Shown: positions 19,620 through 32,722 of the stretch, in pieces
How positions within the stretch are numbered: the first letter of the stretch is position 1
Layout: the number at the start of each line of letters is the position of its first letter
From: Pseudomonadota bacterium
Lineage (GTDB): Bacteria; Pseudomonadota; Gammaproteobacteria; Burkholderiales; Burkholderiaceae_C
DNA: 64,000 nucleotides
Assembly (NCBI GenBank): GCA_021819435.1
Contig: JAKARB010000005.1
Span: 124,001-188,000 of the forward strand
Direction of reading: 5' to 3'
Made by a program: the position numbers and the translations under genes
The notes under the pieces: model-generated
Database searches by the model: none
The model's input: the letters and a program-made list of their open reading frames with translations, nothing else
Told to the model about the DNA's origin: nothing

Positions 19620-19642
19620 GGGGATCCAGCGCCTGGATCCCC
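19620..19642 (-). other. Perfect hairpin between bfr and bfd
   Basis: GGGGATCCAG / CTGGATCCCC is a 10-bp perfect stem with a three-base loop, nine bases past the bfr stop. No T run follows, so it looks more like a 3'-end stabiliser or attenuator than a classical terminator. Confidence 0.6.
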
Positions 19643-19650
19643 GCCTGGGT

Positions 19651-20130
19651 TCAGCTGCTGACTTCGCCCATCATGGATTGCAGGTAGTTCTGCTCGCCCA
19701 CCTTGCCGATCAGGTCGATCTGGGTCTCCAGGAAGTCGATGTGTTCCTCGGTGTCATCGAGGATGTCCTGGAAGAGGTCTCGTGAGACGTAGTCACGCAC
19801 CGACTCGCAGTAGGCGATGCCTTCCTTGACGGTGGCCTGGGCGGCGGTTTCGAGCTTGAGGTCGCAGGCCAGGATCTCGGGCACGTCCTCGCCGATGAGC
19901 AGCTTGCCCAGGTCCTGCAGGTTGGGCAGGCCGTCGAGCGTGAAGATGCGCTCCATCAGCTTGTCGGCGTGCTTCATTTCGCCGATCGATTCCTCGTACT
20001 CCTTCTTGGCCAGCTTGTCGAAGCCCCAGTGCTTCAGCATGCGGTAATGCAGGAAGTACTGGTTGGTCGCAGTGAGTTCGTTCTTGAGCTGCGCATTCAG
20101 CAACTCGATGACTTTGGCGTCGCCCTTCAT
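19651..20130 (-). CDS. bfr: Bacterioferritin
   Basis: 159 residues, the standard length. Ferroxidase ligands E18, E51 and H54 are visible in the four-helix bundle, as is the haem-binding Met52 (EMKHAD). Later ligands fall in the third and fourth helices ([13 protein letters not shown]). It forms a 24-subunit iron-storage shell. The start [12 protein letters not shown] has GAGG upstream. The frame is open 28 codons earlier without support. It is upstream of its partner bfd on the same strand, with a perfect hairpin and the Fur-box candidate between them. Confidence 0.96.
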   Translation of the reverse strand: MKGDAKVIELLNAQLKNELTATNQYFLHYRMLKHWGFDKLAKKEYEESIGEMKHADKLMERIFTLDGLPNLQDLGKLLIGEDVPEILACDLKLETAAQATVKEGIAYCESVRDYVSRDLFQDILDDTEEHIDFLETQIDLIGKVGEQNYLQSMMGEVSS

Positions 20131-20233
20131 GGTGTCCTCGCTTGGTCGGGTGGCGGAGTCGAGAGACCTCATTGTGAACCAGGGTTGGGCGCCCGTCGGC
20201 TGTCGTGCCCACATCCCAACAGGTTGGATCGGG

Positions 20234-20324
20234 TATACTTCTAAGGTTTACCCGCAACCATCCCCCCGTCTGGCGAAACCACGCCGATTCAGCCTGCGCC
20301 CGAGTACATCCGTGTACATGGGCG
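20234..20324 (+). promoter_or_regulatory. carA promoter candidate and leader hairpin
   Basis: TATACT (20234-20239) is the best -10 in the bfr-carA gap, without a good -35. A leader of about 180 bases would follow. It contains the stem CGCCC-GA-GTACA / TGTAC-AT-GGGCG (20297-20324) with loop TCCG, two 5-bp helices separated by a 2x2 internal loop. Neither a T run nor a short leader peptide is obvious. Confidence 0.45.
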
Positions 20325-20417
20325 TGCGCCATCGGTCTAGTCTTTGTCGCGCCCATGTTTGCGGCCGTGCCCCGGCCATGCGCCGGTCAAGCGGTCGCTG
20401 ATGAATGAGGCACGAAG

Positions 20418-24900
<4,483 letters not shown>

Positions 24901-24912
24901 ACTGGCAGCTCG

Positions 24913-24937
24913 CCGCGACGGGTTCGCCCGCTCGCGG
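24913..24937 (+). other. GC-rich hairpin after carB
   Basis: CCGCGA-CGGG / CCCG-C-TCGCGG with a TTCG loop starts 13 bases after the carB stop. No T run follows, so it may protect the 3' end or aid Rho-dependent termination before greA. Confidence 0.5.
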
Positions 24938-25025
24938 CTTCGCATTCAACGGGCCGCTCCCGGCCGCTCCTCCTCGGAGTTGGTACCTGGGACGCGGCTC
25001 CTTCATTTTGGAAGACACATCAGCC

Positions 25026-25502
25026 ATGTCCACCATCCCCCTCACCAAACGCGGTGCTGAAATGCTCAAGGAAGAGCTGCACCGCCTCAAGCACGTCGAG
25101 CGTCCTGCCGTGGTTCAGGCCATCGCGGAGGCTCGCGCCCAGGGTGACCTGTCTGAAAATGCCGAGTACGACGCCGCCAAGGACAGGCAAGGTTTCATCG
25201 AAGGCCGCATCAGCGAAATCGAAGGCAAACTCTCGGCCGCCAAGGTCATCGACCCGGCCGATCTGGACGCCGGTGGCCGTGTCGTGTTCGGTGCCACCGT
25301 TGAGATGGAAATCGAGGCCACGGGTGACGTGGTGACCTACCAGATCGTGGGCGACGATGAGGCCGACCTCAAGGAAGGCAAGATCTCCATCGGCTCACCC
25401 ATCGCGCGTGCGCTCATCGGCAAGGAAGCTGGTGACGTGGCCGTGGTGCAAGCCCCCGGTGGCGAGCGCAGCTACGAAATCATCGAAGTTCGCTACATCT
25501 GA
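25026..25502 (+). CDS. greA: Transcription elongation factor GreA
   Basis: 158 residues. The N-terminal coiled coil ([21 protein letters not shown] to [12 protein letters not shown]) carries the [13 protein letters not shown] tip that enters the RNA polymerase secondary channel and supplies the acidic residues for transcript cleavage. The C-terminal FKBP-like domain ([21 protein letters not shown]) follows. A TTG start six codons upstream is possible, but the ATG with GGAAG upstream is the family start. It lies between carB and the DUF4149 gene. Confidence 0.97.
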   Translation: MSTIPLTKRGAEMLKEELHRLKHVERPAVVQAIAEARAQGDLSENAEYDAAKDRQGFIEGRISEIEGKLSAAKVIDPADLDAGGRVVFGATVEMEIEATGDVVTYQIVGDDEADLKEGKISIGSPIARALIGKEAGDVAVVQAPGGERSYEIIEVRYI

Positions 25503-25528
25503 TCGGCATTGATTGGGTTTTCGCAAAG

Positions 25529-25975
25529 ATGAGCAAAATTGTCCGCATTCAGTCGCTGCTGGCGGGGCTGTGGGCGGGCGCCTTGCTCGCAGTCGGCGGC
25601 ATCGCCGCGCCTGCCTTGTTCAGTGTGCTGGAGCGTCAGCAGGCTGGCACGGGCGCGGGGCGGATCTTCCACATCGAATCTCGCCTGAGCCTGGCTTTCG
25701 CCATCCTGCTTTTCGTGCTGGAGCGCAGGCGCGTTCGCGACGAAGTGGAGCAGGGTGCTTCTCAAAGCGCGATGAGTGCCAACCTGCTGCTGGTGCTGGG
25801 TGCCTTGTTTTTGACCGTGCTGGGTGGTTTCGCCTTGCAGCCCATGATCCAGTCGGCCAAAGCGGGCGAACCGACGGCCTTGTCGTTTGCTGCCTTGCAC
25901 GGCATCTCGGCGGGGCTTTATTGGCTCAAGGCACTTTTGGTGCTGGTGCTGGCTTGGCGCATGACGGCACGTTGA
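25529..25975 (+). CDS. DUF4149 membrane protein
   Basis: 148 residues with about four hydrophobic helices: LLAGLWAGALLAVGGIAAPALF, LSLAFAILLFVLE, LLLVLGALFLTVLGGFAL and WLKALLVLVLAW. The pattern G-W-A-G and APALF in the first helix fits the DUF4149/TMEM205-like family, of unknown function. It begins 26 bases after greA and is read in the same direction, so it is probably in the same transcript. A bidirectional terminator follows. The greA-DUF4149-yhbY order is common in Burkholderiales. Confidence 0.8.
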   Translation: MSKIVRIQSLLAGLWAGALLAVGGIAAPALFSVLERQQAGTGAGRIFHIESRLSLAFAILLFVLERRRVRDEVEQGASQSAMSANLLLVLGALFLTVLGGFALQPMIQSAKAGEPTALSFAALHGISAGLYWLKALLVLVLAWRMTAR

Positions 25976-26070
25976 CTGTTCGCTGATTGCTTGCCAGCCT
26001 GCACCCAAGGGGCAGGCACGGCAAGTGAAATCGATCTCTCCGCCGCGCTGGTTTTCGATCTTCTGAACGA

Positions 26071-26097
26071 AAAACGGCACCTCGCGAGTGCCGTTTT
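26071..26097. terminator. Bidirectional terminator between DUF4149 gene and yhbY
   Basis: AAAACGGCAC / GTGCCGTTTT is a 10-bp stem with loop CTCGCGA and T runs on both strands. It serves both converging transcripts. Confidence 0.92.
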
Positions 26098-26135
26098 GTC
26101 ATGTTTGGCGCAAGATGCGCCCAGAAGCTGTTAAA

Positions 26136-26609
26136 TCAACCAGATTTCTTGCTGGTCATGCGCTTCTTGGCGCGCTTGATGAGCCCGCCAGGTGTCACGC
26201 GCTGGTTGCCCAGCACCGTCACCTTCTTGATTTCAGGGCGGCGCGTGCCGCTCTTGGAGAACTTCAGGATCTTGACTTCGCGAGGTGCGGCGCCCCCGCG
26301 CTTGCCCTCGGCGTCTTGGGCGCCATCCTTCTCGGGCACCGGGCGCCAGATCACCAGCAGTTTGCCGATGTGCTGGATGGGCGCCGCGTTGAGCTGATCG
26401 CACAACTGGGCGAAGATCTCCTCGCGGGCGGCGCGGTCGTCGCCGAGCACGCGCACCTTGATCAGGCCGTGGGCCTTTAGCGCGGAATCGGTTTCCTTGA
26501 CGACGGCAGGCGTCAGGCCATCGCCGCCGATCATCACGACGGGATCGAGGTGGTGGGCGTCGGCGCGCAGGGCGCGGCGCTCGAAAGTGGTCAGTTCAAT
26601 TGCAGGCAT
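26136..26609 (-). CDS. yhbY: YhbY-type RNA-binding (CRM domain) protein
   Basis: 157 residues. The CRS1-YhbY domain fills residues 1-95: [28 protein letters not shown], then [17 protein letters not shown], with the GGDG loop in place of the usual GKxG. A basic C-terminal extension (about 60 residues, ending [12 protein letters not shown]) is typical of beta-proteobacterial members. YhbY associates with pre-50S ribosomal particles. It is divergent from rlmE, the two starts being 17 bases apart. Confidence 0.92.
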   Translation of the reverse strand: MPAIELTTFERRALRADAHHLDPVVMIGGDGLTPAVVKETDSALKAHGLIKVRVLGDDRAAREEIFAQLCDQLNAAPIQHIGKLLVIWRPVPEKDGAQDAEGKRGGAAPREVKILKFSKSGTRRPEIKKVTVLGNQRVTPGGLIKRAKKRMTSKKSG

Positions 26610-26626
26610 CCCTCTATTATCGAGCC

Positions 26627-27301
26627 ATGAAAGTCCAAACCAAAAGCAAAAAGGTCAACAAGGCCTGGCTGAACGATCACATCCACGACCCTTACGTGCG
26701 CCTGGCACAAAAGGAAGGCTACCGATCGCGTGCAGCCTACAAGATCAAAGAGATCGACGAAGCCCTCGGTTTGATCAAGCCGGGACAGCTGGTGGTGGAC
26801 CTGGGCGCGGCCCCTGGCGCCTGGAGCCAGTATGTGCGCCGCAAGTTCGCGCCCAAGGACGTGGGCGCTGGCGGCGCGGCCGTCGGCGAACTCAACGGCA
26901 CCATCATCGCGCTGGATCTGCTGGACTTCGAACCCATCGAGGGCGTCACTTTCATCCAGGGCGATTTCCGCGAAGACGCCGTGCTTCAGCAGTTGCAAGA
27001 CGCCGTGGCGGGTCGTCCCGTGGACGTGGTCATCTCGGACATGGCGCCCAATCTCAGCGGCATCGACGTGACCGACAGCGCGCGCATCGCCCACCTCATT
27101 GAGCTGGCCATTGATTTCGCGCAGCAGCACCTCAAAAAAGATGGGGCGCTGGTTTGCAAGGTTTTCCATGGCGCCGGCTACAGCCAACTCGTGGAAGCTT
27201 TCAAGGCGAATTTCCGCGTCTGCAAGCCGATCAAGCCCAAGGCCTCGCGCGACAAATCGGCCGAAACTTTCCTGGTGGGGATCGGCCTGAAGGCGCGCTG
27301 A
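26627..27301 (+). CDS. rlmE: 23S rRNA (uridine-2'-O-)-methyltransferase RlmE
   Basis: 224 residues. The SAM motif [11 protein letters not shown] is at 58-68. The K-D-K-E catalytic tetrad is visible: K39 (AAYKIKE), D138 (SDMAPNLSG), Lys in VCKVFHG and Glu in SAETFLVG. A 10-residue Gly/Ala insert ([10 protein letters not shown], about 80-89) follows the SAM region. It methylates U2552 of 23S rRNA and is heat-shock induced in E. coli. The start MKVQTKSKK is the family start, and an ATG nine codons earlier is less likely. ftsH follows, as in E. coli. Confidence 0.95.
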   Translation: MKVQTKSKKVNKAWLNDHIHDPYVRLAQKEGYRSRAAYKIKEIDEALGLIKPGQLVVDLGAAPGAWSQYVRRKFAPKDVGAGGAAVGELNGTIIALDLLDFEPIEGVTFIQGDFREDAVLQQLQDAVAGRPVDVVISDMAPNLSGIDVTDSARIAHLIELAIDFAQQHLKKDGALVCKVFHGAGYSQLVEAFKANFRVCKPIKPKASRDKSAETFLVGIGLKAR

Positions 27302-27390
27302 GCCGTTTTGTGTCGTCAAGGCGTCGTCAAGCACTGGAATTCCGGTGTTTCATGTGGGATTGAGCGCGCCGCGTCAAGCCTTGACTGCAC

Positions 27391-27461
27391 TAGAATGGTC
27401 CCCACATGCCGCGAAGGACGGCACTGTTTTGCGCCCTGTGGGGCGAGCAGTGCGGTTTTTT
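27391..27461 (+). promoter_or_regulatory. ftsH leader: -10 box followed by a terminator-like hairpin
   Basis: TAGAAT (27391-27396) could be a -10, though no good -35 is at the right distance. About 25 bases on, GCACTG / CAGTGC (27421-27426, 27448-27453) encloses an inner stem CGCCC / GGGCG, and GGTTTTTT follows. This has the form of an intrinsic terminator. It sits 72 bases upstream of the ftsH start, so it either ends rlmE transcripts or attenuates ftsH. Confidence 0.65.
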
Positions 27462-27533
27462 GGATCCGGTTTCGGTGTGGGGATGCATCCAGCATCAGCC
27501 GAACCGGTGTGACTGTGGGTTGAAGGAGCCGCG

Positions 27534-29438
27534 GTGAACAATCAATGGTTCTCGAAAGTTGCTGTCTGGCTGGTGGTGGCCCTCGTGCTGTTCACCGTGT
27601 TCAAGCAGTTCGATCGCGCTGGCGCGGTCGGCGGTCAGATGGCGTATTCGGAGTTCCTCGAGGAAGTCCGCGCCAAGCGCATCAAGAGCGTGACTCTTCA
27701 GGAGGGTGGCGGCGGCACCGAGATCATCGCCACCACCACCGATGACAAGAAGATTCGCTCCACGGCCACCTACCTGGACCGCGGCCTCGTCGGGGACCTC
27801 ATCAACAACGGCGTCAAGTTCGACGTCAAGCCCCGCGAAGAGCCCTCGCTCATCATGAGCCTGCTGGTGTCGTGGGGTCCCATGCTGCTGCTCATCGGCG
27901 TGTGGATCTACTTCATGCGGCAGATGCAAGGCGGCGGCAAGGGCGGCGCCTTCAGCTTCGGCAAGAGCCGAGCGCGCATGCTCGACGAGAACAACAACAA
28001 CATCACCTTCGCAGACGTTGCCGGTTGCGACGAAGCCAAGGAAGAGGTCAAGGAGTTGGTCGACTTCCTGCGCGACCCTCAGAAGTTCCAGAAGCTCGGC
28101 GGCCGCATCCCCCGTGGCGTGCTGATGGTCGGCCCTCCGGGCACCGGCAAGACGCTGCTGGCCAAGTCCATCGCCGGTGAAGCCAAGGTGCCGTTCTTCA
28201 CCATCTCCGGCTCCGACTTCGTTGAGATGTTCGTCGGCGTGGGCGCGGCGCGCGTGCGCGACATGTTCGAGCAAGCCAAGAAGAACGCCCCTTGCATCAT
28301 CTTCGTTGACGAAATCGACGCCGTCGGTCGCCACCGTGGCGCCGGCCTGGGCGGCGGCAACGACGAGCGCGAGCAGACCTTGAACCAGATGCTGGTCGAG
28401 ATGGATGGCTTCGAGACCAACCTGGGTGTGATCGTGATCGCCGCGACCAACCGCCCGGACATCCTCGACCCGGCCCTGCTGCGCCCCGGCCGTTTCGACC
28501 GCCAGGTCTACGTGACCCTGCCCGACGTGCGTGGCCGCGAGCAAATCCTCAACGTGCACATCCGCAAGGTGCCTGTTGGCCAAGACGTGCGCGCCGACAT
28601 CCTGGCGCGTGGCACCCCGGGCTTCTCGGGTGCTGACCTTGCCAACCTGGTCAACGAAGCCGCCCTGTTCGCCGCCCGCCGCAATGGCCGCGTGGTCGAG
28701 ATGCAGGACTTCGAAAAGGCCAAGGACAAGATCATGATGGGCCCCGAGCGCAAGTCCATGGTCATGCCCGAGGAAGAGCGCCGCAACACCGCCTACCACG
28801 AGGCCGGCCACGCCCTGGTCGCCCGCCTGCTGCCCAAGACCGACCCGGTGCACAAGGTCACCATCATCCCGCGCGGCCGTGCGCTGGGCGTGACCATGCA
28901 GTTGCCCGAAGGCGATCGCTACAGCATGGACAAGACCCGCATGCTCGACACCATCTCGGTGCTGTTCGGTGGCCGCATCGCCGAAGAAGTCTTCATGAAC
29001 CAGATGACCACCGGTGCCTCGAACGACTTCGAACGCGCCACGGCCATCGCCCGCGACATGGTCACCCGCTACGGCATGACCGACGAGCTGGGCCCTGTCG
29101 TCTATGCCGACAACGAAGGCGAGGTCTTCCTGGGTCGCTCGATCACCAAGACCACCAACATGTCTGAAGAGACCATGCAGAAGGTGGACAAGCAGATCCG
29201 CAAGATCATCGATGAGCAATACGCCATCGCGCGCAAGCTCATCGAGGACAACCAGGACAAGATGCACATGATGGCCAAGGCCCTGCTCGAATGGGAAACC
29301 ATCGACGCGGAGCAGATCGACGACATCATGCAAGGCCGCGAGCCGCGTCCGCCCAAGGACTGGACCCCGCCTTCGAACAAGCCCAGCAGCGGCCCCAAGC
29401 CGCCGATGAGCACCGACGGCGCACCGGCCGCCGTCTGA
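27534..29438 (+). CDS. ftsH: ATP-dependent zinc metalloprotease FtsH
   Basis: 634 residues from a GTG start with AAGGAG nine bases upstream. It has two N-terminal membrane segments ([19 protein letters not shown] and [20 protein letters not shown]). The AAA domain has Walker A GPPGTGKT at 200-207, Walker [12 protein letters not shown] and the second-region-of-homology arginines. The zinc protease site is HEAGH (H422, E423, H426). The membrane hexamer degrades sigma-32, LpxC and misfolded membrane proteins. It is followed by folP and glmM, the classical ftsH-folP-glmM order. Confidence 0.98.
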   Translation: MNNQWFSKVAVWLVVALVLFTVFKQFDRAGAVGGQMAYSEFLEEVRAKRIKSVTLQEGGGGTEIIATTTDDKKIRSTATYLDRGLVGDLINNGVKFDVKPREEPSLIMSLLVSWGPMLLLIGVWIYFMRQMQGGGKGGAFSFGKSRARMLDENNNNITFADVAGCDEAKEEVKELVDFLRDPQKFQKLGGRIPRGVLMVGPPGTGKTLLAKSIAGEAKVPFFTISGSDFVEMFVGVGAARVRDMFEQAKKNAPCIIFVDEIDAVGRHRGAGLGGGNDEREQTLNQMLVEMDGFETNLGVIVIAATNRPDILDPALLRPGRFDRQVYVTLPDVRGREQILNVHIRKVPVGQDVRADILARGTPGFSGADLANLVNEAALFAARRNGRVVEMQDFEKAKDKIMMGPERKSMVMPEEERRNTAYHEAGHALVARLLPKTDPVHKVTIIPRGRALGVTMQLPEGDRYSMDKTRMLDTISVLFGGRIAEEVFMNQMTTGASNDFERATAIARDMVTRYGMTDELGPVVYADNEGEVFLGRSITKTTNMSEETMQKVDKQIRKIIDEQYAIARKLIEDNQDKMHMMAKALLEWETIDAEQIDDIMQGREPRPPKDWTPPSNKPSSGPKPPMSTDGAPAAV

Positions 29439-29491
29439 CCAGCAAGACCGCGCCCAGTCGCTGACCAAAGCGCCTGGGCGCATCCATTGAC

Positions 29492-29514
29492 AACGGGGCT
29501 TAGGCCCCGTTTTC
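29492..29514 (+). terminator. Terminator between ftsH and folP
   Basis: AACGGGGC / GCCCCGTT with loop TTAG is followed by TTT. The T tract is short and folP starts 19 bases later, so partial read-through to folP is likely. Confidence 0.7.
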
Positions 29515-29532
29515 CATTTCACGCCCCGAGCC

Positions 29533-30366
29533 ATGCAGACCTGGCAGACCACCCGCTTCAACATCGACCTCAGCCGCCCTCGCGTCATGGGCATCGTCAA
29601 TGTCACGCCGGACTCGTTTTCCGACGGTGGCCGGCATGCGAACACCACGGCGGCTCTCCATCACGCTCAGCGACTGGTGGAGGAGGGGGCACACATCCTG
29701 GACATCGGTGGTGAATCGACTCGGCCAGGCGCGCCGGCTGTGCCTGCGCAGGAAGAATGGGCACGCATCGAGGGCGTGTTGCGGGGCGCCATGGGCTGGG
29801 GGGTGCCGCTGTCCGTTGACACCTGCAAGGCGGAGGTCATGCAGCGAGCGCTGGACCTGGGCGCGGACATCATCAACGATGTGCAGGCCTTGGGTGCACC
29901 CGGTGCGCTTGATGCGGTCGCGAGGCACCCTTCGTGTGGCGTGTGCGTGATGCACATGAAGGGCTCTCCTGCGACCATGCAGGATGCCCCGGGCTATGAC
30001 GATGTGCTCGATGAGGTTCGCGATTTTCTGGGGGAACGCTTGCAGGCGCTGGTGACAGCAGGCATTGGCCCAGACCGAATCACCCTGGACCCAGGCATCG
30101 GCTTTGGCAAGACCCCAGAGCACAACCTGGCCTTGCTGCGCCGACAAAAGGAGCTGCTGAAGTTGGGGCGGCCTTTGTTGCTGGGCTGGTCCCGCAAATC
30201 GACTTTGGGTGAGGTGACGGGGCGGTCTGTTGACCAGCGTTTGGCGGCCAGCTTGGCGGCGGCGTTGGGTGCTGTGAGTCAGGGGGCGTCCATCGTGCGA
30301 GTGCACGACGTGGCCCAAACGTCCGATGCTCTGCGGGTTTGGGAGGCTGCGGGCTTGCTTGACTGA
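29533..30366 (+). CDS. folP: Dihydropteroate synthase
   Basis: 277 residues. The TIM barrel carries both family signatures: VMGIVNVTPDSFSDGG (loop 1) and GAHILDIGGESTRPGA (loop 2). The pterin-binding Asp/Asn (SVDTCKAEV, DIINDVQAL), the Lys loop and LLGWSRKSTLG follow. It condenses dihydropterin pyrophosphate with p-aminobenzoate and is the sulfonamide target. There is no clear ribosome binding site before the ATG. It lies 94 bases after ftsH with a weak terminator between. Confidence 0.96.
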   Translation: MQTWQTTRFNIDLSRPRVMGIVNVTPDSFSDGGRHANTTAALHHAQRLVEEGAHILDIGGESTRPGAPAVPAQEEWARIEGVLRGAMGWGVPLSVDTCKAEVMQRALDLGADIINDVQALGAPGALDAVARHPSCGVCVMHMKGSPATMQDAPGYDDVLDEVRDFLGERLQALVTAGIGPDRITLDPGIGFGKTPEHNLALLRRQKELLKLGRPLLLGWSRKSTLGEVTGRSVDQRLAASLAAALGAVSQGASIVRVHDVAQTSDALRVWEAAGLLD

Positions 30367-30521
30367 GCCGAAAGCTGATCAGAGCAGTGGAACCGCACCG
30401 TGGAGCGGGATGTAAAGGTGATGCAAAGGCGACGCAGGTGTGATGCGGCGGCGCTGCAAAGGCGGTCCAAAACCGGCGTAAAAGCATGGACAATCCGGAC
30501 CTCGGCATCCTCATCCAGAAC

Positions 30522-31856
30522 ATGTCCAGACAATACTTCGGCACCGACGGCATCCGTGGCACTGTGGGCCAGGCGCCCATCACCCCCGATTTTGTTCTCA
30601 GGTTGGGACACGCTGTGGGCCAGGTTGTCCGGCGGCACACACTGGGGCGACGTCCAAAGGTTCTGATCGGCAAGGACACACGCATTTCGGGCTACATGCT
30701 CGAATCCGCGCTGGAAGCCGGTTTTGCATCCGCAGGCGTGGACGTGTTGCTCACGGGGCCGCTGCCAACCCCGGGCGTGGCCTATTTGACGCGTGCATTG
30801 CGCTTGAACCTGGGCGTGGTCATCAGCGCTTCGCACAACCCCTTTGAGGACAACGGGATCAAGTTTTTCTCTGCCCGGGGCGAGAAGCTGCCTGATGAAT
30901 GGGAACTGGCCGTCGAGGCCGCTTTGCGCGAGCCACCGCAGTGGGTCGATTCGCACAGCCTGGGCAAGGCGCGCCGCCTTGAGGACGCCCGCGGTCGCTA
31001 CATCGAATTCTGCAAGAGCACCTTTGCCAACAACCTGTCTCTCAAGGGCCTGAAGATCGTCGTGGATGCGGCCCATGGCGCGGCCTACCAGGTGGCGCCC
31101 GAGGTGTTCCACGAACTGGGTGCCGAGGTCATCGCCATCGGCTGCTCGCCAGATGGGCTGAACATCAACCAGGGGGTGGGTGCTACCCACCCTGAGGCGC
31201 TGGTGGCCGCCGTGAAGCAACATGGCGCAGACTACGGCGTCGCACTGGATGGTGACGCCGATCGGCTGCAGATCGTGGGCTCCGACGGCCGCCTGTTCAA
31301 CGGTGACGAGTTGCTCTACGTGATGGTGGCCGACCGACTGGACCAAGGCGAGGTGGTGCGAGGCGCCGTTGGCACGTTGATGACCAACATGGCTGTCGAG
31401 GTGGCTCTCAAGCAGCGCGGCGTGGATTTTGTGCGGGCCAAGGTGGGGGACCGCTACGTGCTCGAAGAGCTCAGCGCCAAGGGTTGGCAACTGGGTGGCG
31501 AGGGCTCTGGTCACCTCATCGCACTCGATCGCCACACCACGGGCGATGGCATCGTGAGCGCGCTGGCAGTGTTGCAGGCGGTGGTGCGCAGTGCGCGCAG
31601 CGTGTCATCGTGGCTGGAGGGCGTCGCGCTCTACCCCCAACGCCTGATCAACGTGCGACTTCAGCCTGGCATGGACTGGCAGAACCACGCCCCCTTGCAG
31701 GAGGCTCGCCGGGAGGTGGAGGCCCGTCTTGCTGACAAGGGGCGAGTGCTCATCCGGGCTTCGGGCACGGAGCCGCTGGTGCGGGTCATGGTGGAGGCCA
31801 GTGACAAGGCTCTGGCGGATGCTTGCGCAGAGCAATTGGCCGCGACCCTGGCCTGA
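30522..31856 (+). CDS. glmM: Phosphoglucosamine mutase
   Basis: 444 residues from [16 protein letters not shown]. The frame opens 12 codons earlier. The active-site phosphoserine is S104 in [12 protein letters not shown], metal-binding DGDADR is present (LDGDADRLQ), sugar specificity comes from GEGSGH, and the phosphate-binding [12 protein letters not shown] is near the C-terminus. It converts glucosamine-6-phosphate to glucosamine-1-phosphate for UDP-GlcNAc, peptidoglycan and LPS. It is the last gene before a strong bidirectional terminator. Confidence 0.97.
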   Translation: MSRQYFGTDGIRGTVGQAPITPDFVLRLGHAVGQVVRRHTLGRRPKVLIGKDTRISGYMLESALEAGFASAGVDVLLTGPLPTPGVAYLTRALRLNLGVVISASHNPFEDNGIKFFSARGEKLPDEWELAVEAALREPPQWVDSHSLGKARRLEDARGRYIEFCKSTFANNLSLKGLKIVVDAAHGAAYQVAPEVFHELGAEVIAIGCSPDGLNINQGVGATHPEALVAAVKQHGADYGVALDGDADRLQIVGSDGRLFNGDELLYVMVADRLDQGEVVRGAVGTLMTNMAVEVALKQRGVDFVRAKVGDRYVLEELSAKGWQLGGEGSGHLIALDRHTTGDGIVSALAVLQAVVRSARSVSSWLEGVALYPQRLINVRLQPGMDWQNHAPLQEARREVEARLADKGRVLIRASGTEPLVRVMVEASDKALADACAEQLAATLA

Positions 31857-31874
31857 GCCACTTTGTTTTCAGGA

Positions 31875-31905
31875 TGACAAAAGGCGCCGTCGGCGCCTTT
31901 TGTCA
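31875..31905. terminator. Bidirectional terminator between glmM and fasciclin gene
   Basis: TGACAAAAGGCGCC / GGCGCCTTTTGTCA is a perfect 14-bp stem with loop GTC and T runs on both strands. It lies between two converging genes. Confidence 0.95.
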
Positions 31906-31925
31906 TTTGCACTGAGCGGGGCGCT

Positions 31926-32444
31926 TCACTTCTTGGGCGGCATCAGCACGCGGTCGATCACATGGATCACGCCGTTGCTGGCTTGGGTGTCGGCCTGTGT
32001 GACCAGGGCGTCTTCCACGGTGATGAAGTCTCCAGCCTTCGACAGCACGAGCTTGGTGCCGGCCAGGGTGGTCAGTGTGGTGGTGTCGGCGGTCAGCGAA
32101 GCGCGGGTGACAACGCCAGCGACGGCGTGGTGCTTCAGCAGCGCTTTCAGCGCTTCAGGGTCCTTGGCGAGCTTGTCGAGGGTTGCGGCAGGGACGGCGC
32201 GGAAGGCGTCGTCGGTGGGGGCGAACACGGTCACCGGGGTGGCGCCCGTCAGCAGATCGCCCAGGCCGGCTTGCTGGGTCAGCTTCACGAAGGTGCTCAG
32301 TTGCGCATCGCCGGAGGCAACCACCTGCAGGTTGGCGGGGGCGCTGTCCGTCGTGGCGCAGCCGGCGAACTGAGCCAGGGCTCCGCAGGCGAGGGCGCTG
32401 ATCACCAGGCGGCGAGACAGGCGGACGTTCTGTTGAAAGGTCAT
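31926..32444 (-). CDS. Fasciclin-domain lipoprotein
   Basis: 172 residues. The signal peptide RRLVISALACGALAQFAGC ends in a Cys, consistent with a lipobox, so it is probably lipid-anchored outside the cytoplasm. A single FAS1 domain follows: LSTFVKLTQQAGLGDLL, TVFAPTDDAFRAVP (H1 motif) and NGVIHVIDRVLMPP (H2 motif). FAS1 proteins act in adhesion or at the cell surface. The role of this one is unknown. The start at 32444 has GGAG seven bases upstream. An array of PHO-box heptamers and a -10 (TATCTT) face this gene, so it is probably phosphate-regulated. Confidence 0.88.
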   Translation of the reverse strand: MTFQQNVRLSRRLVISALACGALAQFAGCATTDSAPANLQVVASGDAQLSTFVKLTQQAGLGDLLTGATPVTVFAPTDDAFRAVPAATLDKLAKDPEALKALLKHHAVAGVVTRASLTADTTTLTTLAGTKLVLSKAGDFITVEDALVTQADTQASNGVIHVIDRVLMPPKK

Positions 32445-32537
32445 GTGGGACTCCATAGGGGGTGGACGAGGCCGGATCGGGGTGGCCCTTGCCGGTCTTT
32501 TGGGTGCTTTCAGCTGCCGTGTGTGCGGCTGACCGGC

Positions 32538-32599
32538 AAGATAGAAGCCCAGCGTGACAGATCGGTGACCGTGACATGACAATGACTGTCACATGACAT
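32538..32599 (-). promoter_or_regulatory. PHO-box array and -10 driving the fasciclin gene
   Basis: On the minus strand two runs of three heptamers spaced exactly 11 bases apart are present. One run is TTGTCAT, CGGTCAC and CTGTCAC (forward positions 32576, 32565, 32554). The other, offset by 5, is ATGTCAT, CAGTCAT and ATGTCAC (32593, 32582, 32571). The last heptamer is followed after 10 bases by TATCTT (32538-32543), the distance at which PhoB replaces the -35. This fits the CTGTCAT-n4-CTGTCAT PHO-box model. Confidence 0.75.
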
Positions 32600-32640
32600 G
32601 ATTCCGTTGGCGGTCATGTTTGTGACAACGCCCCTGAGGC

Positions 32641-32674
32641 TTGTCATGTGACCGTCACAAAGCGCCGATACAGT
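32641..32674 (+). promoter_or_regulatory. PHO box and -10 of pstS
   Basis: TTGTCAT-GTGA-CCGTCAC (32641-32658) is a two-heptamer, 11-base-period PHO box. About ten bases on, TACAGT (32669-32674) is a plausible -10. pstS starts 49 bases downstream of it. Confidence 0.8.
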
Positions 32675-32722
32675 CCGCCGCGTCAACTAACCTTTTGTCT
32701 GACGTTTCCTGAAAGGCGACTC

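Noticed and set aside
27381..27396. TTGACT and TAGAAT as one sigma-70 promoter before ftsH
   Set aside because: Only four bases separate them. A 16-18 base spacer is needed, so at most the TAGAAT box is used.
27495..29648. Long minus-strand frame opposite ftsH
   Set aside because: Antisense mirror of ftsH, with composition typical of such mirrors.
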